Shown here piece by piece: positions 44,983 to 56,003 of a stretch of DNA of 63,420 nt (within the stretch, counting starts at the first letter, position 1; every line of letters begins with the position of its first letter). Source of the stretch: Gamarada debralockiae (taxonomy: Eukaryota; Ascomycota; Leotiomycetes; Helotiales; Hyphodiscaceae); contig NXFV01000855.1 in NCBI GenBank assembly GCA_002803225.1, positions 1-63,420 of the forward strand, read 5' to 3'. The notes below the pieces were generated by a model. The model made no database searches. It was not told where the DNA came from and saw nothing but the letters and a program-made list of their open reading frames with translations. Both the position numbers and the translations under genes were made by a program.

Positions 44983-45951
44983 ATGGCTTTGAGTCCCAAA
45001 GGCCACCTCAATTCCAAAAACGATACCCCAACTCAGACAATCATGACCTTAGCTACCGGTCCCGAGGGCTCCCTTTTGATTACCGGAAGCTGCGATAATC
45101 GAACGGGCAACAATAAATGCAAAAAGATCGGAGGAAGACCCTGCTCAGGGTGTCTTCTCGTACAAGTAAGATGCTCTAGGCTGTTTTCAAAGAAATAAAT
45201 TGCTGGTAAAATTTTAGCACTGTGGTGAAGAGTGTCAAAGGCACATTGGAAAGAACATAAACTCGATTGTAAGCACGAGCTTGGGAAGAAATCATGGCGA
45301 CCAACTTGGGAACGCGAAAACCGACTTCCTGTATTCGCCGCCTGCTGTGGATAGACCGCCCTTAGTAGTCATACATCCAAGATGCTGTGGGGCAACATAC
45401 CCGCTTTCGATCTCTTGAACATGAAGGACAACGAAGGAGGGGATTACAATCAGGACACTGCGCTTTGCTTTGCCTCCAACACTACTCTTCGCTATTACCT
45501 TTGCTGTCACGATGCTAAAGAGCCTATCCAAGGAGCAGGCGACCTCAGGAACGTTATCGAGACAATCATCGGGTTGCCTGAACGCTTCGATCTGAAAGTC
45601 GAGATTGTGATCAGCGACAAAGACAAAGATGTGATAGCACAAAATACGGCAATCCTCCTGCTGGCCTTGAGATTTCCTGAAGGAGAAGCCAGTGAACTTA
45701 TCATTCACCTATGGTTCTCAGCAAGACTTGTCAAGAGTATGTGCGAAGGTGTTTTGGAGCACGTATATCCTCTTGTTCTCAAAGTGAACGAGAAGGTCAA
45801 AGACAAAGCACCGGATATCCTCCTCGCCAAGACATGGATCTTCGGCAACAGTTCTCTTCGACTAGCACTCAAGAAGGTTGATTGGGCCAAATTGATGGCA
45901 ATTTTCAGCCCAACGAGATCTCTCCACCTCGCAGGGGTTAAACAAAATTGA
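44983..45951 (+). pseudogene. MYND / DUF4470-type protein, frameshifted
   Basis: From the ATG at 44983 exon 1 reads to PCSGCLLVQ and splices (GTAAGA...TTTTAG) to HCGEECQRH, a MYND finger. A 1-2 nt shift then moves the expected HWKEHKLDCKHELGKK to another frame, which soon hits TAG. The rest is open again in a further frame: LWGNIPAFDLLNMKDNEGG, GDLRNVIETIIGLPE, VIAQNTAILLLALRF and ELIIHLWFSARL, ending at 45951. These are landmarks of fungal MYND proteins with a DUF4470 module. About 60 nt just before GDLRNV look like an in-frame insertion without splice sites. It is a recent-looking pseudogene, or intact apart from a sequencing error. Confidence 0.65.
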
Positions 45952-46054
45952 TTTGAGATAGTGAGACATCGGTCGAGAAAGGGTCGCATTGAGAAATATC
46001 TCTTCAAGTTATCTACGCCCTTTCATCGACTGACGGACATGCGATTTCGAGGTA

Positions 46055-46077
46055 CAGTAAAACCCCGATATAAGGAT
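46055..46077 (+). repeat. Left terminal inverted repeat, 23 bp
   Basis: Exact reverse complement of 47897-47919, preceded by target-site TA. Confidence 0.95.
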
Positions 46078-47896
46078 GTCCTTCGGGGACAGCAAAATTA
46101 AGGATATAGTGGGGTATCCTTATATCGAAAATAATGTTAATTAAGCTCTATTTTGCTAAAAAGAAGCTATCTATTATTGTTTGAGTCTTTTTATTAACTA
46201 TTAACGCCGTAAACTCCCTTACAAGTTGATCAAGCGCCCGTATACTCCGTGAACCATCGTCCCTTAACATCTCGAACCTTTGTAACATCGTAAGAGCTTT
46301 AATTGCATTACTAAGTAGTAGTAAAGGCTCTTTTAGCTCTCCTTCTACCTCCTCTTTGTCCTTGTCCTCGTTCTCGTTATATTTGTAAATAGCTACAATT
46401 GCCTCTATTATATCGCTATCCTTATCGACGACTCGCTTTGCTAGTAGTTCTATAAATTCGTCTACTAATAGGGGGTCTTAAATTCTAAGAAGAGTTAAAA
46501 TCTAAATACGTAAAGCCTTTCTTTTAGCTATTCCTTTATTAATGACAGTTTTATTCGTTAGTTTCTCGATAATAGTAGATTTCTAGTAGCACCGTAAGAT
46601 TGTCAAGTCAGTAACGCAATCGTTCTATGCAATTCGAGTCTACTAGATAGCTTTAAGGAGAGTGACTATTTTATTAAAGTCTTTATTAAAGTTAAGTATT
46701 TGTATAATATACTTAATCTATTAGCGGCGATAATAGAGCTTGAATAACGTAATAATCCCTTAATCGAAAGGCTACTAGTAAGACGTAGTATTAGGAGGGA
46801 GCTAGCGAATCTTAATATTCTGTAGGCTATTTAAACCTCTAACTTTCTTTACTTTAAGCTTATAGCTAAAGAAGTTATCAAGTAATAAGAAAACCTTCCT
46901 TTTAGCTATAAGATTATTAAACTAACGTAGCCACTCCTCGCAAATTATGCCCGTTATCTACTTTAACTTATTGTAATAGTATATAATTCGAAGGTTATTA
47001 TAGTTAACGTACTTAAAACAATAAGGGTTTTTCAATTATCTAATAATCTATAGATTAAGCTTCTTTAAGTTATCCCCATTTGTACACAAGGCGACTATAA
47101 TTCAATCCTTACTCTTCTTTCCTCCGCTAGTCTATTCGGTCGTAAAAGAGCGATCTAGCTATAGCTTTTAAAATAAGCCTATTTCGTTTATATTAAAAAT
47201 ATCACAAGAGTAGTAGTTTAAACACTCAAGGCGTAAATTGTCCATTTATTAAATAGCTAATAGCGTATTGACTTCCGCGGATACTCTTTCTCCGTGCTAT
47301 TTATACTCCTTAATATTATAACGCCTCTTAAATTGATTTAGCTAGCCATTTAACTACTTAAGCTCCTCTTTCTCGTTGTATTGTAAAAGACAATTCTAGA
47401 TCTAGTGTACTTATACCTTAAGAATATCCTTTATAATTATAGCCTTTTTCTTTTGTATTTACTATTGCTAGTGGAATAGCGTATCTTCAAGGTCTAGGTA
47501 GTCGCCTTATAAGTGTCGTTTCGAGCCTAATTGCGAGGCCTTTCGAGGGTCTATATCGAGATATACGTAAGTAAGGGAGAGAATTGTCGATATCTAGCCT
47601 TAAGTAAGGGGTCTACTAAAAGACTGTGTTATAAACCACGCAATTAGCTCTTTCTAAGTCTCACTAGTCGTATCGTGACGGCGACGTATATTACATCGCT
47701 CTAAATCAATAATCGCTCGACGCTTTTGGGGTACTAAATCGGCTATAACTATAAGGATAAATTAAGTAAGATTTGAGGTTTAGGGGACATAAAATCCTTA
47801 GGATATCCTAGTAGAGAGGATATCCTTAGTAATCACCTTAAATTCACTGGGACCAATAAAAGTATCCTTAAAAGTGGGGTATCCTTATATCACATG

Positions 47897-47919
47897 ATCC
47901 TTATATCGGGGTTTTACTG
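47897..47919 (-). repeat. Right terminal inverted repeat, 23 bp
   Basis: Exact reverse complement of 46055-46077, followed by target-site TA. Confidence 0.95.
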
Positions 47920-47921
47920 TA

Positions 47922-48978
47922 CTAGTATTCTACTACCATTTGGAGTGAAGGCGGAACACTTCGACGTACCAAATCTGGAAGTTACTCATTCTGGTTGAAC
48001 TATTTCTTGGGCGTTCAACCTTGGTCATGTCGGGTCTGCTGGATTGTCTGTATTTCTAGGTGTTGGGGTATTTATCTGAACAGGTCAGTTCGATTCTGCT
48101 TGAGGCTAATTACCTTTTTTTTTTGTTCTTTTTGGAGGATGGAGGGGTTTGGTGTTTGTTTACTCTTTTGCTGTGTGCTTTTGAGGGTCGAAGAGGAGGC
48201 GACGCGAGCTTTTTGGAGTTTTTTGCTTGAAAAGTTGTATTGTATCGTGAGGAAGCGAAAGTTAATCTCCAAGTTCAAGCGATGATAGCATCCATGATGC
48301 ATTTTTGATGGGCTCGGAGATTCAAGTTTCAATCTAAGACGTGCTGGCACAATAAAAGCCAAAGCGAGCGTTCAACGTAGATGCTCGTCAATAAGCTTCC
48401 AACAGTGCACTCAATTTTCAATCTACTAGACAGTTTGAACGATTTAGAGGACTCGTCTTGGCGTTGTGGTCAATCCAAATAATTAGATAAGGCGAATTGA
48501 AGTCAAGCGGTTCACAGAAGTGGCTTGCATTCAAGAGTTTCCAATATCCACAGGACAGATCCGACAGAAATTAACCTTTAAGGTGATTTCTAACGACTTT
48601 GCAACGTTAAGAGCGGAGTGCTCTTCAATCATTATTGAATTACGGCTGGTGATGCACAATTTCCCCGCAGAAGTTTTCTTCCTTCTTGAATGATACCAAC
48701 CACCAACTTAGCATGCGCAAGACTCAATCAAAGCAGTAACAAAAGTTATCATTCTACCTCTGCGAACATTTCATCATTACTTTCATTTACGCCATAGAGT
48801 TTCGTTGATCTCATCTCTCATATTGCCAAGCCTGTCACTCAAGAAGGCCCTCAGCTTATGGAGATCGAAGTAGGTATCATTACCATCGCAAAGTTTTGCC
48901 AATGCCACAGGCTACAAATGCTCATACTATAAACGCCAGTCCAAGTGATTCCAGTGAGATCATCCATCCAGAAAATAA
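47922..48978. other. Intergenic, no feature seen
   Basis: About 1 kb to the right of the transposon. Open frames are short and lack domains. Confidence 0.4.
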
Positions 48979-49535
48979 TCAGCTGTCAACATCCATAACC
49001 TCCTGCTGTTGAGACACCTGATTGAACTCCTCCTCCCTAGCTTCCTTCGCATTATCGGTCATAGCCTGCCTCTCAGCCTCTCCATCTGGTCTTCCCAAAA
49101 CCTCCGCAATAATAGCCACAATCTCTTCCTGCTGCTCGTCTGTAAACCGGTCCTCCATCTCCTCAATCACCGTGTTCAAATTCCCCGCATTCGCTGGTCG
49201 AAGATTCATGATCATGAGAAGCTCGGCTTTTGCAAGGTTGTATGGTCGTAAACGTTCGAGGAGGGTTTTGATGGTGTTCTGATTGTACGGAAATGGCTTC
49301 GAAGCAAGTGGAGATGGAGCTTCATTGAAGTAGTCAAGCAGCTATGTAGATGTCGATGAGCACTGTCGATTCAGATAGGATAGAAGCTAGAACTTGCCTC
49401 TTTGACAACTGTCTCAAGGTTTCCTGGTCTTCTCCCCTTCAATCCTTTTTGTGCGTATCTTCTTCTTTGCTCTTGTAGATGCTGGTAGACTTCGTAATTG
49501 GTCAGCGTCGCTGACTGTGACTCTAGGATCTTCAT
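48979..49535 (-). CDS. RPC17: RNA polymerase III subunit Rpc9 (Rpc17)
   Basis: Two exons, 49535-49398 and 49341-48979, give 166 aa. Rpc17/RPC9 is the Rpb4-like half of the Pol III stalk that pairs with Rpc25 and helps initiation. The N-terminus MKILESQSATLTNYEVYQHL is the family signature. The HRDC-like part has KPFPYNQNTIKTLLERLRPY, NLAKAELLMIMNLRPAN and VIEEMEDRFTDEQQEEIVAI. The C-terminal tail is acidic with a Gln run. The intron begins GCAAGT after AAAGAG and ends ACATAG, a GC-AG intron; no GT donor would keep the frame. Divergent from Prs1. Confidence 0.88.
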
Positions 49536-49977
49536 TTCATCTCCTACTGGCTCTTTGAGTTGTCAGGTCTCAGTCGTTGGAATTTTCTGAATCAGCCTTG
49601 CATGAATCGGAGGACCGAAAATCACCCCGCCTTACGCTAAGACTCAATGCAGCTATTTAGGCGACAGCCCGTTACAATTTGTTACAATTTTATCCAGCTT
49701 TTTTTTCTGCTTCTCCAGTTGCACGACATCCTTTTTACACGACGAAGATATACACTCCTGTATGGACCTACAACATCAAGGACGACGTCGTCTCCTCCCT
49801 GAGTCCTGACCCCTCTTCTTCAACCCTCCTCTCTTCCTCAGACTACTCTCAATCCGCCTCTTCAGTTCTGCCAGCCGCGGCTACAGCCGACTTTCAAATA
49901 TCCCGCATTCAACCGACCTTCTTATCTCCCCCTCCTTATCCACCATCAATTGTCCTGCGAATATCAGTAACGCCATC
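49536..49977. promoter_or_regulatory. Divergent promoter region, Rpc17 / Prs1
   Basis: 442 bp. A CT-rich leader with gttacaatttt repeated at 49670-49690 precedes the Prs1 start. Confidence 0.45.
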
Positions 49978-51385
49978 ATGGTCCGCGGTATTGTCATTCT
50001 TGGGGGCAATTCCCATCCCCAGCTTGTCGAAACTATCTGCAACACACTTGGCATACCGGCCTGCAATAGAATTCTCTCGAAGTTTTCCGTCGGAGAGAGC
50101 CGCCTCGAGATCCAAGATTCGGTCCGTGGAAAGGATGTCTACATCATTCAGTCGGGAGGAGGTAAGGTCAACGACAACTTCATTGACCTTTGCATCATGA
50201 TCTCGGCCTGCAAGACTGGATCTGCAAAGCGCGTTACTGCAGTTCTTCCTTTGTTTCCATACTCTCGACAGCCTGATCTGCCATACAATAAGATTGGCGC
50301 ACCACTTTCGAAAGCTCCTACGAACGTCAACCAAGGCGATTATAGCTTCGAGAGCCGACCTACCACCCCAGGTCCAAACACTCCCCAGACACCAGGTCTG
50401 CAAAATGGTATTGAGGGATTGCAAAAGAAGCTTGGCAAGGCTTCCCTCGAACAACAGAATGGCGTGACTTACAGCTCCCAAATGTCTAATGGCATCACCC
50501 CAAGACGCTCCAATACACTCGACTCTCTCCAATCCCTTCAATCACATGTTAGTTCTGGACGAGCCCGGGACAATTCATCAGCCTCACAAACGGCTCCTCC
50601 CCAATACACGACTCACGATTACGAAAACCCAGGAATGATCTCCCACCAAGCTAAGGGCTTCTTCCAAGCCAAGCCAGGCTACAAGCAATGGGTAGCACAG
50701 GCCGGAACTCTCGTGGCAGATCTTCTCACTTGTGCTGGTGCGGATCACATAATTACAATGGACTTGCACGACCCTCAATACCAGGGCTTCTTCGACATCC
50801 CAGTAGACAACTTGTATGGCAAGCCTCTCATCAAGAGATACATCCAACAAAACATTCCCGATTTCAAGGATGCTGTTATCGTCAGTCCTGATGCAGGAGG
50901 AGCAAAGAGAGCAACGGCAATTGCGGACGACCTGAATATGGAATTCGCATTGATCCACAAGGTAAAACTCCCATTTCTCTAAACTTGCGCACACTCATAT
51001 CCCCTAGGAACGTCGACCCACCCGTATCACTGACCGCCAAAATGCCACGATGATGCTGGTCGGAGAGGTTGCCAACAGAGTTACTATACTTGTCGACGAT
51101 CTCGCGGATACGTCCAACACAGTTACAAGAGCGGCTAAGCTGTTAAAGAAGGAGGGAGCAACCTACGTTTATGCTCTGCTCACCCATGGCGTATTCAGTG
51201 GGGATGCCATCTCGCGTATCAATGCCTCCGCTCTGGACAAAGTCATCGTAACGAACAGCGTTCCGCAGGACGAACACCGCCGCTTGTGCCCCAAGCTGGA
51301 AGTTCTTGAAGTTGGATCCGTGTTCGCAGAGGCGATCCGCCGAGTCCATCACGGAGAGTCGATCAGCGCTCTTTTCTGGGAGTAA
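49978..51385 (+). CDS. PRS1: Ribose-phosphate pyrophosphokinase, Prs1-type with insert
   Basis: PRPP synthetase makes PRPP from ribose 5-phosphate and ATP in the cytosol, feeding purine, pyrimidine, His and Trp synthesis. Two exons, 49978-50961 and 51008-51385, give 453 aa. Conserved parts: [88 protein letters not shown] and [14 protein letters not shown] (the PRPP-binding loop, normally DDxxDTGGT and here altered). About 105 extra residues rich in Ser, Pro, Thr and Gln (about 108-215) interrupt the fold after YSRQPD, at the place of the non-homologous region of yeast Prs1. Yeast Prs1 works with other Prs subunits, which probably applies here. The altered loop suggests a mainly structural partner. 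Confidence 0.88.
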
Positions 51386-52199
51386 AAAGAAAGTCAGGCG
51401 TTTTCGCGTTTCTGGTCTTCCGTATGTCAGTCTGTCAGGTGTTTCGCATTCATCAATCATTTGGGGTGACTGCATTCATTTTTTCATTCATCGTCGCGTA
51501 ATGAAATGGTTGGGACGAAGTTGGGCATTCTGGGTAGTGAGTGTCAGTGAGCTTTGCCGATCACTCAATGCTACGTGCACCCGACAATTGCTATACCCAT
51601 CGTAAAAAAAAAAACCTACTGACTTCCAATCGAGATTTGATGGTTTGGAAGACATAGACAGTATCTTTGGATGATCTTCCACTGAACGCTTTCCCAAGTG
51701 CTGGATGGGCGTGGAGACTATGTTGGAGTAGGCAATAGAAATGAGACAAATTTGGGAACATAACTTTCATCCCTGGAGTGCCATCTATTAGGTCAAGTTG
51801 GGCATGTATCTATGCTCAGCATACACCTCCGTGATCCTTCCTCGGCTTCTTGATTTGAATCATAATTTCGAGAAACAAAGAACATTGAGCTGTTCTGAAA
51901 CTTCTCTGAGAGACATGTAATACTTTCTGCTGTCCCTTGTCATGCAGTCTAGCAGACATGAGTTTGAGTCGAGAGAGCTTATGGCTCATCGTTTCTCCAA
52001 ACCTCATAGCCACGGACGATCGAACAGTCTTGGAGAATCAGGCGTTGTAGTCTGAGAATAATGTATTAAAGAAAGTCGTTATTTACAGTTGGGTCCCACA
52101 GGCCACGTATAAATTCAAAACAAATTCAAATCCCATCATTATGCAGCCATCCATGCTAATATTCCTATCTCCCCATATTTCCGTGCCCATCAAATACAC
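51386..52199. other. Intergenic, no feature seen
   Basis: 3' flanks of Prs1 and of the secreted-protein gene (convergent). Nothing supportable. Confidence 0.4.
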
Positions 52200-52849
52200 T
52201 TATGCGTATTGCCAAGCAGCACTGCCAGTGTAGTTGAAAGTAGCAGCCGCAATACCAATGCAGTCTGAGGCAACATCAGCGCTTCCAGCATAGATCTGGT
52301 AGACGCCCAACTCGCCGTTGGGGCAAGCAGAGAAGCTGGAGCCGTTGAAGGTCAGGTCGCCAGGCGCACCAGACTCGCTCTGGGGCGTGTAGCCGAAGCC
52401 AGTGGTGACGGCGCCCTCGGGGATGGAGGCAGAGTGTGCGATGGTGTAGCCAAGTTGACCATCGGCAGTAACGTAAACTTGTTGGCCACCTGGAACAACG
52501 TCGTCCATGCCGAGGCCGGCCATCGCAGCGTTGTAGGAGACGGCTGTTACGTCGGTATCTGAATTTTGTTAGATGGGGGTGGTTCTCATTGTGTGGTTGG
52601 AAGTGAGCTGTTGATTAACTTACTGTTTGGGCAAGAGCCGGCGGGTTCAGGGCAGTAGGTGGAAGTAGGCTTTCCTAACCAGAATCGCTGGCCACTTGCA
52701 GTGATAGCCTGGTTTTGGACGTCGGTGCCGGAGTGAATGGAAAGGAGGGTGAAGGCGATAGTCTCAGCACGCTGGGTGACTGGGACTGCGGCTGCGAGGC
52801 CAGCGAGGGTTGCGAGGGTTGCGAGGAAAGTCTTGGTGTACATGTTCAT
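52200..52849 (-). CDS. Secreted IgE-binding-like cell-wall protein
   Basis: Two exons, 52849-52624 and 52558-52200, join in phase to 194 aa. The N-terminus MNMYTKTFLATLATLAGLAA is a signal peptide with likely cleavage after AAA-VP. The mature part has ETIAFTLLSIHSGTDVQNQA, SGQRFWLGKPTSTYCP and LGMDDVVPGGQQVYVTADGQ, ending with LGVYQIYAGSADVASDCIGI and AATFNYTGSAAW. Two Cys pairs could form disulfides, and there are NGS and NYT N-glycosylation sites. No C-terminal GPI-type tail is obvious. Fungal homologs are called IgE-binding proteins after an Aspergillus allergen; their biological role is not known. A TATA box and an 18-bp repeat array lie upstream. Confidence 0.8.
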
Positions 52850-52859
52850 TTGATCGGTT

Positions 52860-52945
52860 GAGCAAAGGTGAACGGCTGAGCAAAGGTGAACGGCTGAGCA
52901 AAGGTGAACGGCTGAGCAAAGGTGAACGGCTGAGCAAAGGTGAAA
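52860..52945 (-). repeat. 18-bp minisatellite in the 5' leader
   Basis: Four perfect copies of gagcaaaggtgaacggct (52860-52931) and a partial fifth, ending 11 nt before the secreted-protein start codon. It lies between the TATA box and the ATG, so it is probably transcribed as 5' UTR. Confidence 0.9.
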
Positions 52946-53038
52946 CGATTGAGTTTGGACTTGTGTTGTGCTTGTTGGATGTTGTAGAGAAAGATGAGAT
53001 GATTCTGTTTGATGCTGGGAGATGGGAGGTACCTCGAG

Positions 53039-53050
53039 CCTTATATAGAC
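53039..53050 (-). promoter_or_regulatory. TATA box of the secreted-protein gene
   Basis: Minus strand gtctatataagg, about 190 nt upstream of the ATG, followed by a CT-rich leader with many CAAC/ACAAC words typical of fungal transcription starts. Confidence 0.65.
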
Positions 53051-54193
53051 TTGAAAGCGAAGCTGGATGTCGGCAACGGAGAACTTCAACTATGATGCCA
53101 AAAGAATCGTTCAACCGAAATGAACGATCCAAATTCGAGGTGTCCATGAAGATCATCTCGTATCCTAGACGTGCCATTGGCTTACTACTGTGGGAACCTG
53201 ACTGAAGTGAACGATTGTGGACCATGTCGTCACTTGACTGAAAAGAAACTTCACCCAGATGAAGACCCCAAAATTCTCGGGAAGGCCTTTGACTGGAGCG
53301 CCTGGATTGCGTGCAGGAAACTCCCACATTTCTGGGGGCAGCTTCCGAATTCAACGGCTTCTAGCGTGCCAGCGGTCGCCTCTGCCTCCCGAAAAAGACA
53401 ACGGCTCTCTCCTGTTCTTGCCCAAGAAACATCTCTTCCACCTCGGATTTGGAGATTTGACTTAAATAGAATGCTTGACCATGCCATATCGGGCAATTCG
53501 GCGTAGACAGGATGAGGTAGGAGGAAAAGCTTGGCATTGAAACTTGAGGTCATACCCAACTAATTCGGCAAAGGGTTTATTTGCTCGGCCTCGTTTCGCA
53601 GGTCTTGTCCATATCGAAGATTCACGAGTTTTGACTTGAAATACAGCCAAGTGCCGATCCCTCGTGTTGACAGTTTCTTCGGCTTTTCTCAAAGGGGCAA
53701 AGATCTGAGGATATTTGAAGGAGATTAGGAGACGTTACTTCGGAGGTTCGCTTAAACCACGCATCCGGGTTGAAGGAATGAAAAGGATTGAGGTTGTCAT
53801 GCTTAAGATATCTATGTTTGAGTTTAAAAGAAAACGTTGAAAAGGGTTGGACGATTTGTCTCTGGGCACCCGATCGAAGACGACAGTTATGCTTGCATAA
53901 TCATTTTGATATTATTTTCATAAATCCCAACCTCAAAAGTTGCCTCAAAGTTGAGGTGTCTGGGGCTGTGGTTCATGACGGATGGTCTTGAACGGATCCC
54001 GTCAAGATGATCTAGGTTGGAAGTGAATGTTGATTGACTTGGGTTTGGCGCAGCGCAGCGGCTGGAAGTTACCCCACTTGGTTCTCAACCCGAACTAACC
54101 AAATACGACTAAGCGCATGATGGCATACGCCTCTTCGCTGCTTCAAGTTTCTGGCATTGACTCCAGAACACGCAGTTAATTAATAAGTTTGCA
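53051..54193. other. Intergenic region
   Basis: No supportable gene. It holds an inverted pair atcgttca / tgaacgat at 53106-53128 and another tgaacgatt near 53200. Confidence 0.4.
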
Positions 54194-56003
54194 ATGCGAG
54201 TCGAACGATTTTTGGACAGCGATATACCGGAGCATGTCGTTCTGTCCCACACTTGGAGCGAGAACGAGATTTCATTCGAACAATTCCAAAGCGGTATCCT
54301 TAACGACAAGATCAGTGGTTGCTGTGCCCTAGCCAGAAGAGATGGGTTTCAATATGCCTGGGTTGACACCAAGCAGCACAGAATTATCCGAAGCTATCAA
54401 CTCAATGTACAAATGGTACAAGGCAGCAACTATTTGTTACGCATACCTTGAGGATATTCCTTGTCATTTGAGCTGTAGTGGCATTCCTAGACCTAGCTGA
54501 TATCTCAGGAGCTGAAATACGAGGAGGGGAAGAGCTCTCTTATATCACAAAAGAGGGGAAAATACAGGCTATACCTGATTAGGCAATTCCAACCAACATT
54601 CCTAGTCTGGACAGCTATACTGATTCCGCACTGGAATCCTGTAGATGTTTTGAACGAGGATGGACTTTGCAAGAGTTGCTTGCACCTTCAGTGGTCGAAT
54701 TCTATGCCCACGATTGGACAGAAACAAGAACGAAGATAAGCTTGCAGAGCATTATATCTAAAACTACGAGCATCCCAATAGCTGTCTTGACTGGTACTAC
54801 ACAACCAAAGGATTATAATGTCGCCGAGAGGATGCCATGGGCTTCGGGCCGGCGTACGACGAGAAAAGAGGACGAAGCGTATTTCCTATTAGGAATATTC
54901 AACGTTCACATGCCAATGCTATATGGAGAGGGAAGCAACGCCTTTCAACGCCTTCAGGAGGAAATATTGAAAATTAAGGAAGATTTCTCTATCTTTGTAT
55001 GGCCACTGCAAGAGGATTCAACATGGACTGGATCCCTTTTCACTATGTCGCCTTCCGCATTTTCGTCGACGTTAGTACAATACCGTTTCTCCGACCTGGT
55101 CAATATTCCTCTAGGGCTTTTTCAGCTCCAGAACCGTAATGACCGAAGCTTCGCTCCCGGAATTGATGCTCTTCCTTCTCTACCAATTATGACGAGCCGA
55201 GGAATCTGTATAACTCTGCCTATCTTCATAATACCAATGATGCCAGACGAATACGATGGGAATACCTTGCAACCATTTATGCATTGAAAGAAGGAGAAGG
55301 GGAGTTTTGGCCGAAATTAGGGTGCATAACTTTGCAGTTTCGAGACCCGAGTTTTTGCATATATGCGCGAGTCAGACCAAGGCTTAAGAACAACCTCAAT
55401 CAAACTGTGAGGAGATTTACGACTGAGAAGCTAGATGAGTTTGAATATGAGACTATATACGTCCCACAAAACGATCAAATCGAGCACTCACCCACCAAAC
55501 ATCAAGACTTTTTGTTATCAATCAAATTGTCTTCTTCGACAGAATATCGCATCGAGATCTCCAAAGTTTATCGTATCGCATGCTCAGACGTTCCCACGAG
55601 TGTAGATATACTTCCACTTCCACTATCTTCTACTTCCTATTTCAGATCTGGGATTGGTTTATCGGGAGTTCTCATCTTGGCCGGCTGGCCCATTTCAGGA
55701 GTGCCTGACACTATAGCCGTATTGTATGGATAAGAAAACGGCACGCCATGGTGTGAAGTTGATACCGCTGTGTCAGGCTTCGAACTAAAGGGCACAGCAA
55801 GCGACCGAGTACCAGCAGAATTACACACTATTATTGTCGAATATTTTAGAGTTCAATCCCATCTCAGGACTGACCGCTGGAAAGGAAAACTCACTAAGTT
55901 TCTTAATGGTCGGATTGCAATAAGAAAAGCAGCAAGTAGCAATCGAAATGGACTGAACGCAAAAGTAATCTTGGCTCTCCACATATCCGTATGTACGGAT
56001 TAG
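54194..56003 (+). pseudogene. HET-domain protein, decayed
   Basis: HET domains occur in fungal incompatibility and NLR-like proteins. Frame 1 from the ATG at 54194 reads DIPEHVVLSHTWSENEISFE, CCALARRDGFQYAWVDT (HET landmarks), then loses the expected CCIDKSS and shifts to ELSEAINSMYKWYKAATICY and AYLEDIPC. After a degenerate gap it resumes with CFERGWTLQELLAPSVVEFY, IPIAVLTGTTQPKDYNVAER, TRKEDEAYFLLGIFNVHMPM and LYGEGSNAFQRLQEEILKI. Another frameshift at about 55275 leads to EGEFWPKLGCITLQFRD. A TAA at 55731-55733 interrupts a frame that continues to 56003. At least four lesions make it a pseudogene. Confidence 0.85.

Larger units (their letters stand above)
46055..47919 (-). mobile_element. 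RIP-damaged pogo/Fot1-type DNA transposon
   Basis: An 1865-bp element flanked by TA on both sides (46053-46054 and 47920-47921), the target duplication of Tc1/mariner-pogo elements. Terminal inverted repeats of 23 bp are identical and start CAGTAAAACCCCGATATA. A gtggggtatccttatatc word occurs near both ends. The minus strand retains a transposase-like frame full of stops: FNINEIG near 47200, CTNGDN, CEEWLR, VFLLLDNF near 46880, LPPNTTS near 46790 and PFD-stop-GII near 46760. The stops sit where Trp or Gln codons are expected, and the first catalytic Asp (normally in FNMDETG) has become Asn, all explained by C:G to T:A change. Internal sequence is AT-rich. This is a dead copy; no intact transposase. 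Confidence 0.9.

Noticed and set aside
46055..47919. CRISPR-like or bacterial insertion-sequence interpretation of the repeat ends
   Set aside because: One inverted pair, TA duplication and DDE remnants identify a eukaryotic pogo-type element; no repeat-spacer pattern exists.
47995..48362. Open frames right of the transposon
   Set aside because: Hydrophobic or low-complexity translations on both strands with no family resemblance.
49936..50541. Minus-strand open frame over the Prs1 gene
   Set aside because: Antisense of a clearly conserved enzyme; no domain of its own.
52586..53354. Minus-strand frames through the 18-bp repeat (LCSAVH repeats)
   Set aside because: The repeat lies between the TATA box and the signal-peptide ATG, and the encoded repeats are only the translated minisatellite.
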